A DNA stretch of 64,000 bases. Origin: Lachnospiraceae bacterium. GTDB taxonomy: Bacteria; Bacillota; Clostridia; Lachnospirales; Lachnospiraceae. Below, piece by piece: positions 27,067 to 36,431 of this stretch (its first letter is position 1; every line of letters starts with the position of its first letter). The stretch lies in the NCBI GenBank assembly GCA_910575005.1, contig CAJTCL010000001.1, positions 248,001 through 312,000 of the forward strand. The letters are read 5' to 3'. The position numbers and the translations under genes were made by a program. Under the pieces are notes generated by a model. The model saw only the letters and a list, made by a program, of their open reading frames with translations. It did not search any database and had not been told where the DNA came from.

Positions 27067-28512
27067 TCAGCTAAATAATCCCAAAATATCTCTATAGATA
27101 CATTCAGAAGCTGTACGACCATTTAGGGTTACATAATCTAACACTTCCTGGTACACTTGAGTTCTCTCCTCTTTCATTGTATCTTCCCCTTGCAAAATAA
27201 CTTGTTCTATAAACTGTTCAATAGCGATATAATCTTCCCCTTTTGCGGTATAATAACAGGGCATTATTTTCTCTCCCAAATTGTTAAATTTCTGTTCTTC
27301 TCTTGTCAGAAACAATAACGGCTTATTTACATAAAGATATTCAGCAATAAAAGAAGCAGAATCCATAATCATACCATCCGATGACGCAAAAATATCTAAA
27401 TAACCATCCTCTTCCACCGCTCTCGCATTGGGAAGTGCATTCCACATTTGCAGATACGCATCATATTCTTCAAATGACTTAAAGAAATTAGCTCGAATTG
27501 TCTTGTCTCTAAGATTAGGATGTGGTTTAAAAATAAAACTAATTTTGTTCTGATATTTCTTTGCCAAATATAACCAAAAAAATGCGTTTTTTATAAATGT
27601 TGAATATTGTACAATTGCATTCTCTTCTACTGTATGATGCGGTGCAATAATCAAATGTTTCATCTCTGAACTGTTGACTGAATCAGGACTCTTCCAAATT
27701 TGACTGATTTCATCCATTGAAAAATTTCTTTTATCTTGAAAATAATCCATTTTTACATATCCAGTATAAAGCACATTTCTTCCATGCAGCATACCATATT
27801 TCTTATAGCCCATCAAATTAATTTCTGAATCTGCATAGACTCTCCACATCATATTTACGAACGTATTATCATACACACCATATTTAATATAAGCCTCATT
27901 AAAACTGTTTGCAACATATATTCCATATGGTATATAACAATTAATCACATATAATGGAAATTGTTCTATTTGGAATTGCACTGGTATAGATTTATAATAT
28001 GGTGTATGATGGATGACTATATCTGCAAGCCCGCCAATACCATCCCATCCTTTACAACTATCCTGCTCGCTGTCATATACACGCCTTACATCATAACCAT
28101 TCTTCTCAAAATAACGATAGGATTGTTCCTCTATTTTTGTCCGGCTCTCCCTCTCTCTATCTACCAGAGGACAGACAACCACATAACATTCCAATCGTTC
28201 ATCTTCCAAAAGTATCTGATAGATTTTCTCAGCCGCCCACTCTGCTGCTGAAATCGCCAAGAATGCAACTTTTATCTTTTGCTGTTTCTTTATCTTTTCA
28301 CGAAGATGATATTTTCCATATTCCATAACCCTATCATATAGTCGATCATATAAAGTTTTACCATTTTCCAAACAATCTACCAAATAGAGTAATGAACTTA
28401 GATGTCCATATCTATATGTGTCTGGCAACCTGGCAAAACTTGAGAAATCTCCACGGTCTATCCCATCGATCAATTCCTGCGCTTGTCTTATGTAAATTTC
28501 CTCTTTTCCCAT
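27067..28512 (-). CDS. CDP-glycerol glycerophosphotransferase-like transferase, cassette copy 2
   Basis: This 481-residue paralogue of 5457-6881 has LIIAPHHTVEENAIVQYS near residue 280, ISFIFKPHPNLR about 50 residues later, and SSDGMIMDSASFIAEYLYVN in the donor-binding C-terminus. The N-terminal half shares the GIYVANSFNEA-like acceptor region. ATG 28512 is chosen because GGGAG lies six bases upstream; the ATG 18 bases earlier has none. It lies 79 bases upstream of the cassette methyltransferase. It is expected to transfer a CDP-linked phospho-group at the inner membrane face. Confidence 0.78.
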   Translation of the reverse strand: MGKEEIYIRQAQELIDGIDRGDFSSFARLPDTYRYGHLSSLLYLVDCLENGKTLYDRLYDRVMEYGKYHLREKIKKQQKIKVAFLAISAAEWAAEKIYQILLEDERLECYVVVCPLVDRERESRTKIEEQSYRYFEKNGYDVRRVYDSEQDSCKGWDGIGGLADIVIHHTPYYKSIPVQFQIEQFPLYVINCYIPYGIYVANSFNEAYIKYGVYDNTFVNMMWRVYADSEINLMGYKKYGMLHGRNVLYTGYVKMDYFQDKRNFSMDEISQIWKSPDSVNSSEMKHLIIAPHHTVEENAIVQYSTFIKNAFFWLYLAKKYQNKISFIFKPHPNLRDKTIRANFFKSFEEYDAYLQMWNALPNARAVEEDGYLDIFASSDGMIMDSASFIAEYLYVNKPLLFLTREEQKFNNLGEKIMPCYYTAKGEDYIAIEQFIEQVILQGEDTMKEERTQVYQEVLDYVTLNGRTASECIYRDILGLFS

Positions 28513-28611
28513 ATTTGTCTCCCTATTCATTCCAAATAACCATTGGATTTTGTAACCTTTCTATACTATTATATGTTGGAGTTTGTTCTATCTCATTATA
28601 CCGTAACGTTC

Positions 28612-29589
28612 TTAGATACTGCTCTTGTTACTCACTGTAATAAAATCATTTAATAATTTTGATGCCTTTCTTGCCCCTGTCAAATTCAGATGATCTGTAT
28701 CTAAAAAATCATCATCATCAAAGATATCCAAATAATCGTTCATATCTAAAAATTCAACCTCGTAGGGCAAACTATCCAGTAACGAAAAAATATCCTTTTT
28801 GTATTCCTCATCAATATAATAATTATAAAACCTGGTAAATGGAAAAATTGTAAATATAGGTTTTATTCCATTTTCCTGTAAATATTTTGTCATCTGCTGC
28901 ACAATCTTTCCGTTTTCTTTTCGTGATTCAAAATGTTTTCTCAAACGATTATGATCAGCCGCACGTTTCTGTGCATAAACGTGCTTTTCCTCTTCACTCA
29001 AATTCTGCCATATAATTCCATTTGCAAGTAAAAGATTATTTTGTTCTCTGGCTTTGAGACTCCCATAATAAGAACCTTCTCCTTGAAAAAATCCCCGTGA
29101 AAATTCTGTACATAGTTTTTGAAGCAACTCCTTGGAATATGTAATCTCAAATTTTTTATAGGATGACCATAGATCTATTTTATTCTCCCCCTGATAATTA
29201 TGGGTGTCCCCAAACAAGGGACCATAAACACTGTACATCAAATAATCCATAGTCTTACTAAGTGATAAATCCTGATAGATCATATAATATCCAATATTTA
29301 TGATACAGTTCTCAATCTGCTGCTTCCCTTCCTCCAATGCTTTCTTTATATTTAGAAAATCAAAATATAAATCTTGAGAAGAAATTGAAAAATTGATTGT
29401 TCCTTTCGGTAATTCAGATTCCACAATTCCATTCATTGCATGTGAAGAACCAGCAACTATAATCTTACTGCCAACCTTTCTATTCTTCTCATGCATGGCA
29501 TCCAAATAACAATAATCATAATTTGATAACAGGAAATGCACTGCTATTTGCTGCAGATCCACAAAATATTGCCCTAAAAAGTTTTCCAT
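28612..29589 (-). CDS. SGNH-type protein, possible glycan O-acetyl/acyl hydrolase or transferase
   Basis: This 325-residue protein has two SGNH hallmarks: IIVAGSSHAMNGI near residue 44 (block I, with the nucleophile Ser in GSSH) and FLDTDHLNLTGARKA near 300 (block V, Asp-x-x-His). Between them are INIGYYMIYQD and a helical segment. Similar proteins act on O-acetyl groups of polysaccharides (AlgX/DltD/PatB-like). No signal peptide or membrane helix is visible, so the protein as read is cytoplasmic, unlike AlgX. GGAGGT lies six bases before the ATG. It is the first gene after the terminator that closes the CDP-sugar run. Confidence 0.65.
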   Translation of the reverse strand: MENFLGQYFVDLQQIAVHFLLSNYDYCYLDAMHEKNRKVGSKIIVAGSSHAMNGIVESELPKGTINFSISSQDLYFDFLNIKKALEEGKQQIENCIINIGYYMIYQDLSLSKTMDYLMYSVYGPLFGDTHNYQGENKIDLWSSYKKFEITYSKELLQKLCTEFSRGFFQGEGSYYGSLKAREQNNLLLANGIIWQNLSEEEKHVYAQKRAADHNRLRKHFESRKENGKIVQQMTKYLQENGIKPIFTIFPFTRFYNYYIDEEYKKDIFSLLDSLPYEVEFLDMNDYLDIFDDDDFLDTDHLNLTGARKASKLLNDFITVSNKSSI

Positions 29590-29721
29590 GCATTTACCTC
29601 CACGACTGGAATTTCTTATTATTATCCTTCAATATCTTTCTTATCTATCTCAAAAATCAAAAATTTCACAACAGATTAAGTTAGGTTTTTCGACAAAAAT
29701 TTATGTACATCCATATTAATT

Positions 29722-29780
29722 AAAAAATGTACAATAACCAAACAATAAATTATTCTAAATATACTGTCCGGTTATTGTAC
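29722..29780 (-). terminator. Rho-independent terminator after rfbF
   Basis: Arms 29729-29739 and 29770-29780 form a perfect 11-bp inverted repeat (GTACAATAACC); on the minus strand the stem is followed by ATTTTTTAATT. It closes the minus-strand run that begins at the NeuB-like gene (52349). The rest of the 229-base gap 29590-29818 shows nothing clear. Confidence 0.75.
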
Positions 29781-29818
29781 CACACTTTCATTCTTATTTC
29801 ATTATATATTTTAACTTT

Positions 29819-30601
29819 TCACCATTTTTTCCAGGGAGCATTCCCCTGTTCCCACAATCCTTCTAACAAATGTTTATCACGCATGGTATCCATGCATTGC
29901 CAAAATCCAGTGTGCTTATAAGCGGCAAGCATATGATCCGCCGCCAAATGATTTAACACTTCTCTCTCAAAAACCAAATTATCATCATCTCTTAAATAAT
30001 CAAAAATTTTCGGCTCTGCCACCATAAATCCTGCATTAATCCATGCTCCGTCCTCTTTCGGTTTCTCTTGGAACTTTTCTATTCCAATACTATCTTCATC
30101 AAAGTCTAGAACTCCAAAACGGCTTCCTGGTTGAATTGCTGTCATTGTGACCGTCCGTTGTCCCTTCTTATGAAATTCTAATAATTGATCAATATCAACA
30201 TTACTGATTCCATCACCATATGTAAGCATGAAAGATTCATTTCCCACATATTTATGTATTCTGTGTATTCTTGCCCCTGTCTGCGCTTTCTCACCAGTAT
30301 CTACCAATGTTACCTTCCACGGTTCTGCAATATTATTATGTACAATCATCTTATTATCTTCTGCAAAATCAAATGTTATATCAGAACGATGCAAATAATA
30401 ATCTGCAAAGTACTCTTTAATCACATATCCTTTATATCCACAACATATCACAAATTCATTAAAACCATAGCAGGAATAATATTTCATAATATGCCAAAGG
30501 ATCGGTGCCTCCCCAATCTCTATCATTGGCTTTGGTTTAATATAGCTCTCCTCACTTATCCTCGTCCCAAAGCCTCCTGCTAAAATCACTACCTTCATCA
30601 T
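29819..30601 (-). CDS. rfbF: Glucose-1-phosphate cytidylyltransferase
   Basis: This 260-residue enzyme makes CDP-glucose from CTP and glucose-1-phosphate. It has VVILAGGFGTRISEES (nucleotide loop, about 4-19), KPKPMIEIG, the metal-binding YGDGISNVDI near residue 130 and FWQCMDTMRDKHLLE at the C-terminus, all as in RfbF. Two ATG codons in tandem follow GGAG; the second (30598) has the better seven-base spacing. It is followed by a strong terminator and preceded by rfbG and rfbH in the same run, forming the CDP-3,6-dideoxyhexose entry pathway. A second, altered RfbF-like protein is at 60310. Confidence 0.93.
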   Translation of the reverse strand: MMKVVILAGGFGTRISEESYIKPKPMIEIGEAPILWHIMKYYSCYGFNEFVICCGYKGYVIKEYFADYYLHRSDITFDFAEDNKMIVHNNIAEPWKVTLVDTGEKAQTGARIHRIHKYVGNESFMLTYGDGISNVDIDQLLEFHKKGQRTVTMTAIQPGSRFGVLDFDEDSIGIEKFQEKPKEDGAWINAGFMVAEPKIFDYLRDDDNLVFEREVLNHLAADHMLAAYKHTGFWQCMDTMRDKHLLEGLWEQGNAPWKKW

Positions 30602-30629
30602 TCTTCTCCAATCTTCTCCGTTTTTATCT

Positions 30630-31691
30630 TCACACTATCTGTATACTTTCCTTTATATACTGATTAATCTGTTGTTCCATCACTTCTTTGCTATCACCAC
30701 CATCAAGATAGGCTTTATGCCACTTTACTGTCTGATCAATCGCTTCCTCTATCCCCCAAACCGATTTCCAAGACAACCTTTGTTTTATCTTAGAACAATC
30801 TAATCTCAAATAAGTAGCTTCATGAGGGCCTTGATCCTGTTGGCTTGCCCAGGAACAATAATCCCCCCACTTTGTGCAAAAAATATCTGTCAATTTCCCA
30901 ACCGTAACACAATCTTTTTCATCTGGCCCCACATTATAATTTCCCTGGACAGATGCATCCTCCCACTGTTTCTCTGAAATGAGCAAATATGCCATAAGAG
31001 GCTCAATCACATGTTGAAATGGACGTACCGCATATGGATTTCTAACAATAATAGTTTTCTCTTCCTCAGCCGCCCGAATACAATCTGGAATAATCCTGTC
31101 CTTAGAAAAATCTCCGCCACCGATTACATTTCCAGCCCTGGCAGTTGACACTCTGATATCCCTTTCATTCAAAAAAGATTTCTGATAACTGCTGGTAACT
31201 AATTCCGAACATGATTTACTATTAGAATAAGGGTCATAACCATTTAAATTCTCGTTTTCACGATATCCCCATTCCCACTCTTTATTCTCATATACTTTAT
31301 CAGTTGTTACATTGAGAACAGAGCGCACCGTCTTTGATTTCCTCACACATTCCAGCAAATTTACGGTTCCTAAGACGTTCGTTTCATATGTATATACTGG
31401 ATTTATATAGCTTTCACGGACAAGGGGCTGTGCTGCCAAATGAAATACTATTTCTGGCTGATATTCAAGAAATATTTTCTCCAAACCGGAAATATTTCTA
31501 ATATCTCCATTGCAGGAAATCATTCCCTCTGCTATATTTGCAATTTCAAAAAGATTTTTTATCTCAGATGATGGCAAGCTATATCCAATCACTTCTGCTC
31601 CTGCCATCTTTAATATGGTACATAACCAGGAACCTTTAAATCCGGTATGTCCTGTTACCAAAACTTTCTTTCCTTTATAAAACTCCAGCAT
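30630..31691 (-). CDS. rfbG: CDP-glucose 4,6-dehydratase
   Basis: This 353-residue extended SDR converts CDP-glucose to CDP-4-keto-6-deoxyglucose. It has KVLVTGHTGFKGSWL (NAD loop), FHLAAQPLVRESY, VTTDKVYENKEWEWG and DPYSNSKSCSEL, carrying the Tyr-x3-Lys pair and the Asp/Lys of the dehydratase site. ATG 31691 is chosen over the TTG/ATG further up because it fits the family N-terminus and lies after AAGGTGAGAGG. The start overlaps nothing but lies only five bases after the rfbH stop. A paralogue with the same motifs is at 61084. Confidence 0.93.
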   Translation of the reverse strand: MLEFYKGKKVLVTGHTGFKGSWLCTILKMAGAEVIGYSLPSSEIKNLFEIANIAEGMISCNGDIRNISGLEKIFLEYQPEIVFHLAAQPLVRESYINPVYTYETNVLGTVNLLECVRKSKTVRSVLNVTTDKVYENKEWEWGYRENENLNGYDPYSNSKSCSELVTSSYQKSFLNERDIRVSTARAGNVIGGGDFSKDRIIPDCIRAAEEEKTIIVRNPYAVRPFQHVIEPLMAYLLISEKQWEDASVQGNYNVGPDEKDCVTVGKLTDIFCTKWGDYCSWASQQDQGPHEATYLRLDCSKIKQRLSWKSVWGIEEAIDQTVKWHKAYLDGGDSKEVMEQQINQYIKESIQIV

Positions 31692-31695
31692 CCTC

Positions 31696-33042
31696 TCACC
31701 TTTTCCGATTTTTTTCCACAAACTCTTGTATTTTTGAAACCATATAGTCCATTTTTCTTTCTGTCATACCTGGGTAAACACCAATCCAAAAACTTTGATT
31801 CATAATATAATCGGTATGTTCCAATGTACCCACTACCCGAAATCCTTGCCCAGTTTTTCTCATCTCATCAAAACACGGATGCTTGATCAGGTTTCCTGCA
31901 AATAAATTTCTGGTCTGAATGGAAGATTCCTCCAAAAAACCCACCAATTCATTTCTGGTAAATCCTGCTTTCTCTTTGACAGTTATCAAAAATCCAAACC
32001 AACTTGGATCACTCCCATTCAATGCCTGCGGAAGAACCAATAGATCACTGAATTTCTCTAATTTTTCACGCAAATAATCCCAATTCTTTTTGCGTTTTTC
32101 GGCAAAGCTGTCTAACTTTTCCAACTGCGCACATCCTACCGCTGCCTGCATATCTGTTATTTTTAGATTATAGCCAAAATGAGAATATACATATTTGTGA
32201 TCATACCCTTGAGGCAATTCCCCGTACTGACCTTCAAACCTATGCTGGCAGGTTCCATCCATTCCAGGCTGGCAATAGCAATCTCTGCCCCAATCCCGAT
32301 AAGAATTTACCAAACGATATAATTGCTGGTTATCCGTATAAACTGCTCCTCCCTCGCCCATAGTCATATGATGTGGCGGATAAAAACTGGATGTTCCTAT
32401 ATCTCCAATGGTTCCTGTATATTTCCATTGACCGTCAATCAAAACCTTTGATCCTAATGCATCACAGTTATCCTCAATCAGCCATAATCCATGCTTTTTA
32501 CAAAAATCTCTTACTGTGACAACATCAAATGGATTCCCGAGTGTATGTGCCAACATAACTGCTTTTGTCTTTTCTGAATATGCCTCTTCTAAATGTTGTA
32601 CATCAATGTTATATTGCCCAATTGCTACATCCACAAAAACTGGTATCGCTCCATATTGAACAATAGGAGCAACCGTTGTGGGAAATCCTGCCGCAACAGT
32701 AATCACCTCATCTCCCTTTTTTATCTGCCGTTCCCCCAGTTCAGGAGCCGTCAAAGCCGAAAATGCCAATAAATTTGCAGAGGAACCTGAATTAGTCACA
32801 GAACAAAAACGTACTCCCAAATATTTTGCCAGACCGCTTTCGAATTTCCTTGTATATCTTCCCGATGTCAGCCAAAATTCCAATGAAGAATCGATCAGAT
32901 TTACCATTTCTTTTTCGTCAAAAATCCTACCTGCATAATTGACCCGATCTCCAAATTTATATTCTGCTTCATCAGCAAATTGTTGTTTGTAATACTGTTT
33001 TGTTAATTCCAGAATTTGATCTTTGATAGATTCTGCTGACAT
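31696..33042 (-). CDS. rfbH: CDP-6-deoxy-4-hexulose-3-dehydrase (E1), PMP- and Fe-S-dependent
   Basis: This 448-residue DegT-fold enzyme removes the C3 hydroxyl from CDP-4-keto-6-deoxyglucose. The usual PLP lysine is replaced by histidine in FYPPHHMTMGEGGAVYT (near residue 220), the hallmark of this family. Cysteines in DCYCQPGMDGTC (C-x-C-x7-C) fit its 2Fe-2S site, with a further Cys in IEDNCDALG. NSGSSANLLAF marks the phosphate-binding loop. AAAGGAGG precedes the ATG. Its electron-supplying partner reductase (RfbI/AscD type) is not in the window. Confidence 0.93.
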   Translation of the reverse strand: MSAESIKDQILELTKQYYKQQFADEAEYKFGDRVNYAGRIFDEKEMVNLIDSSLEFWLTSGRYTRKFESGLAKYLGVRFCSVTNSGSSANLLAFSALTAPELGERQIKKGDEVITVAAGFPTTVAPIVQYGAIPVFVDVAIGQYNIDVQHLEEAYSEKTKAVMLAHTLGNPFDVVTVRDFCKKHGLWLIEDNCDALGSKVLIDGQWKYTGTIGDIGTSSFYPPHHMTMGEGGAVYTDNQQLYRLVNSYRDWGRDCYCQPGMDGTCQHRFEGQYGELPQGYDHKYVYSHFGYNLKITDMQAAVGCAQLEKLDSFAEKRKKNWDYLREKLEKFSDLLVLPQALNGSDPSWFGFLITVKEKAGFTRNELVGFLEESSIQTRNLFAGNLIKHPCFDEMRKTGQGFRVVGTLEHTDYIMNQSFWIGVYPGMTERKMDYMVSKIQEFVEKNRKR

Positions 33043-33057
33043 TCTATTATTCCTCCT

Positions 33058-35253
33058 TTACAGTTCCGTAATAAGTTCAAACATTTTCACCGCATCATAG
33101 ATATTCTTAACGCCATATTTATCCAGTGTAAGCGCTACGCATCCATTTTCCCCCACTGTATCCTCCCATCCGCTATACACCTTCTCTTTTTCTTCATAAG
33201 TTTTCTTCTCTCTTCCAGGATTATAAATTTCTTCGTCAAACCAGTTTAAAAATTCTTCACCAAGATTTGTGGCTGCATAGCGCAACTTATTAATCAATTC
33301 ATCATATACAATTTTATCTGTCTTGAATTGCTCCGAAATATTTTTATATATTATCTTCCAATCCATTATCTCCAATAACTCTTCCGGCAAAACTCCTAAG
33401 CTTATCATGCGCAGTACACTTTGATATAACAATCCATAATCCATAGTAACCTCTGGAAGATATCTTTCAGTTGGAGATAATGCTGATAATCCACACTGCA
33501 AAAATTTTTCGTTTTTTTGAATTTCCAAATCATTATCAAACATAAAATTACTCTTTGCACCTAAAGAAATACCAGATTGTGCTGCAATTACCATTGGATA
33601 ATGAATGGTCAATACCTTCTTTTTGAGTATCGAAGCCACTGTCCCCATATAGATATCTTGACATAATCCATTCCATAGTCTTCCTGTCCGAGTAAGAACC
33701 TCTCGCAAAAATGATTTTTTATAACAGGAATTAAGATATCCAGAAGGTAAAGTATACATATATCCCGGCGACTGTAATGCATATACCAATATGTTCTCCA
33801 TCTGTGTCCAGAAAGGTTTATAGTTGTTCTTTTCATATTTACATGGCACAAATACCATATTTGCCCTGAATACTTCACTGCCATCATAATCCGGCCACAT
33901 ATAATTTCCCACATCCCATTTAATAACTGGCTCGTCTGGGAATTTTGATACCACTTGATCTAACACCTGTAAAGCCCAAGGCAGAACTCCATCATCAGAA
34001 CCTACAATTAAAAAATATTCTCCTCTTGCATTCAGAGCCGCATATTCCATACTCTTTACCGGCTCCACTTCCCTGGGAACCCTAATATAACGAATATGCT
34101 TATCGTTCATTTTCTGACAAAGTTCCCATATTTCTGTATTTCCCTCTGCGGAATTATCACTTACTAAAATTTCATATTCTCCCTGATATCTCTGATTCAG
34201 ACAAGTTCTAAGCGTGTGGTGTAAGTACTTTCCAGAATTTCTAGCCGGAATCACAATACTGTATTTACAGCTACTATCCATATCCAGTAAATTTCGCATT
34301 GGTCTCTGATAAATCTGTTCCAAATATGACATATAGTCACCAATGCGGCCAAATACCATATACTTCTGAAACAGTTCTCCCTCATATCGGCTTAATCGTT
34401 CTAAATCTCTTTTAATTTTTGTTTCCTGCAATAAATCAAAATTTTCTCCAGCAGTCAGTACATTTGCATAATCTGTTTTTGATTCTGAATGACAAAGAAC
34501 ACGTATTAATTCAGCAGTAATATCCTTACTTCTTCCGCTCTTATCTTTTACACAGATAGATGGAATCACTGTTATATCTGAATATTCCTGTCTTCCTTTC
34601 ATACTAGCTTCCAACAATTCATGATCAGACGGTATCTGATCACTTTCCACTACTTCTGATTGTACAACCAGAACTACTTTATGCCCCATCCTGCTCAACA
34701 AATTGCCGAACAGTTCACTGACTTCCACTGCATTATGAACAACTGGAAGAATCCAAAGGCTCGCTTTTTGCAGCTGCTCTATAAAATAGCTCATATTAAT
34801 CCGATATCTTCCACTATCATGTAATTGTCTGTCATGCTTCAAATGCTGTGATAAAAATAGCTCTATAATCACATATTCAAAAAAACGGCTTGTCTGATAA
34901 CATATCTCTGATAGGTTTTCCAATACTTCCACATCATCATCCACTTGAAAATATTGCGCTATCAAGGCATGATACTTTTCTTCAACCTCTCTTTGCCCGT
35001 CTTTTTTTTGATTTATCATAATCTGAAGATATGACAGACGTTTGGCTTCCCACGGCTCTTGGCATTCTTCACAGAGGTTAATCATATAATCATAATAAGC
35101 ATTTGCTCCTTTACAGAGAGATACGGGAGGATGGTAATCTCCCAGCCAAGCTTTTACCTCCTCAGGAGAGGCTCCATCTTCATATTTTTTCTTCCCCAAA
35201 TCTACAATATCCTGTAAATCTAAAGGTCTCTGGCTTAATCTCTCTTTTTCCAT
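33058..35253 (-). CDS. Large glycosyltransferase with central GT2 domain
   Basis: This 731-residue protein has a helical N-terminal region (about 1-150) and a Rossmann-like segment (WILPVVHNAVEVSELFGNLL; GHKVVLVVQSE). A GT2 domain starts near residue 325 (YSIVIPARNSGKYLHHTL; ILVSDNSAEGN; YFLIVGSDDGVLPWAL with SDD as the metal site). A long C-terminal helical part follows. GGAGGG five bases before ATG 35253 fixes the start. The DNA lies between rfbH and a C-methyltransferase, so it may transfer the dideoxy sugar made by these neighbours; that link is inference. Confidence 0.8.
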   Translation of the reverse strand: MEKERLSQRPLDLQDIVDLGKKKYEDGASPEEVKAWLGDYHPPVSLCKGANAYYDYMINLCEECQEPWEAKRLSYLQIMINQKKDGQREVEEKYHALIAQYFQVDDDVEVLENLSEICYQTSRFFEYVIIELFLSQHLKHDRQLHDSGRYRINMSYFIEQLQKASLWILPVVHNAVEVSELFGNLLSRMGHKVVLVVQSEVVESDQIPSDHELLEASMKGRQEYSDITVIPSICVKDKSGRSKDITAELIRVLCHSESKTDYANVLTAGENFDLLQETKIKRDLERLSRYEGELFQKYMVFGRIGDYMSYLEQIYQRPMRNLLDMDSSCKYSIVIPARNSGKYLHHTLRTCLNQRYQGEYEILVSDNSAEGNTEIWELCQKMNDKHIRYIRVPREVEPVKSMEYAALNARGEYFLIVGSDDGVLPWALQVLDQVVSKFPDEPVIKWDVGNYMWPDYDGSEVFRANMVFVPCKYEKNNYKPFWTQMENILVYALQSPGYMYTLPSGYLNSCYKKSFLREVLTRTGRLWNGLCQDIYMGTVASILKKKVLTIHYPMVIAAQSGISLGAKSNFMFDNDLEIQKNEKFLQCGLSALSPTERYLPEVTMDYGLLYQSVLRMISLGVLPEELLEIMDWKIIYKNISEQFKTDKIVYDELINKLRYAATNLGEEFLNWFDEEIYNPGREKKTYEEKEKVYSGWEDTVGENGCVALTLDKYGVKNIYDAVKMFELITEL

Positions 35254-35292
35254 TTTATCCCTCCACAAAATACTCGCTATTATGTTTCTATT

Positions 35293-36420
35293 CTATCGGC
35301 ATTCCACCTGTTCTTCTCTTAATATCGCGATCTTTACATCTGGGTATTGATCTGCAATAATCTGTGCCACTTCATCAGAATAACTTGCAGCCATCACTAA
35401 AACAGCATCTATTTTTTCTTGTTTTATTTGTTCTGGTGCAACAATTTTCAAATGTGTACCCGGCGTATATCTGTTTTGCTTAAAACTGGCGGAATCTACC
35501 ACAAATTTGACCTGCTGTTTTATCCCAGTTAATGCAATCACTGCCAACGCCTGATGTCCTGCTCCCCAAATAGCCACTCTATCATAACGATTTACAAAAC
35601 TTTGAATCTCTTTTGTAATTTTATCCTGTCGTTCATAAAACTGATCCAGCTTTAATATCTTTCTCTTTCTCACAATCGCTGCCAGGCAATAATTATGCCA
35701 AACAACATTACATTCCAATACCTCAAACCCGTTTTTTTCTAATAATATACGTAGTGTGTTCTCCGTAAAATAGAGCAAGTGATCTGTGATAAATTCCGAA
35801 AACATCAGATTTTCTAAAATAAAATCCGTATTAGGAACCTCAACCAGCCCAATTGCACCCTCTGCTAAATTCTCATAAATCGCTTTTAGAAAATCATTAG
35901 GATTTGGTGCATGTTCCAAAAAATTCATTATAAAAAACCCCTCAAATGGAGCATTTTCTAACAATGTTCCAACACAATCCATATATCCCTGTTGGACATT
36001 TAATCCTTTTTCTGTACATGCTTCCACATTTTCTTGACAATGTTCTACTCCATAGCCTTCCACGCCAGCCTCATTCATTAAGGACAAAAATTCACCTTTT
36101 CCACTCCCTATTTCGATCACTTTTTTTCCTTGCAGATGATATTTATCCACAAAGTCTTTGAAATAGGTTCTCCGATAAACCTTCATCTCATCAGAAACAG
36201 CAGAAGCCCTTATAACATCTTTATAATAAGGTACTGGCTCATCTACAATCTGAATCATTCCACAATAGGGACATTGATATAAATCTAAATCCACGCCATG
36301 ATCCCTTTCAAGTTCTGTTTCATCTGGAAAGTTTTGTGCCATCCCTGGCATGTCTGAATAGCTCAAAATAGGGTTGTCTTTTATCTCTGCACCGCAGCAC
36401 CTGCATATTTTCTGTACCAT
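35293..36420 (-). CDS. Zinc-ribbon sugar C-methyltransferase-like protein
   Basis: This 375-residue protein has three parts typical of TylC3-like nucleotide-sugar C-methyltransferases. They are an N-terminal zinc site (CRCCGAEI at 6-13 and YQCPYCGM at about 50-57), a SAM-binding VIEIGSGKGEFLSLM near residue 98, and a C-terminal Rossmann-like domain (VAIWGAGHQALAVIAL; RYTPGTHLKIV). These enzymes methylate C3 of a 4-keto-6-deoxy sugar, giving a branched deoxysugar. Its place beside rfbFGH suggests a CDP-4-keto sugar as substrate. AGGAG precedes the ATG. Confidence 0.85.
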   Translation of the reverse strand: MVQKICRCCGAEIKDNPILSYSDMPGMAQNFPDETELERDHGVDLDLYQCPYCGMIQIVDEPVPYYKDVIRASAVSDEMKVYRRTYFKDFVDKYHLQGKKVIEIGSGKGEFLSLMNEAGVEGYGVEHCQENVEACTEKGLNVQQGYMDCVGTLLENAPFEGFFIMNFLEHAPNPNDFLKAIYENLAEGAIGLVEVPNTDFILENLMFSEFITDHLLYFTENTLRILLEKNGFEVLECNVVWHNYCLAAIVRKRKILKLDQFYERQDKITKEIQSFVNRYDRVAIWGAGHQALAVIALTGIKQQVKFVVDSASFKQNRYTPGTHLKIVAPEQIKQEKIDAVLVMAASYSDEVAQIIADQYPDVKIAILREEQVECR

Positions 36421-36431
36421 ATTACTATCTC

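Noticed and set aside
29729-29780. GTACAATAACC inverted repeat as another recombinase site
   Set aside because: Superficially like the IRL/IRR centre, but the arms differ, and the following T run makes it a normal terminator.
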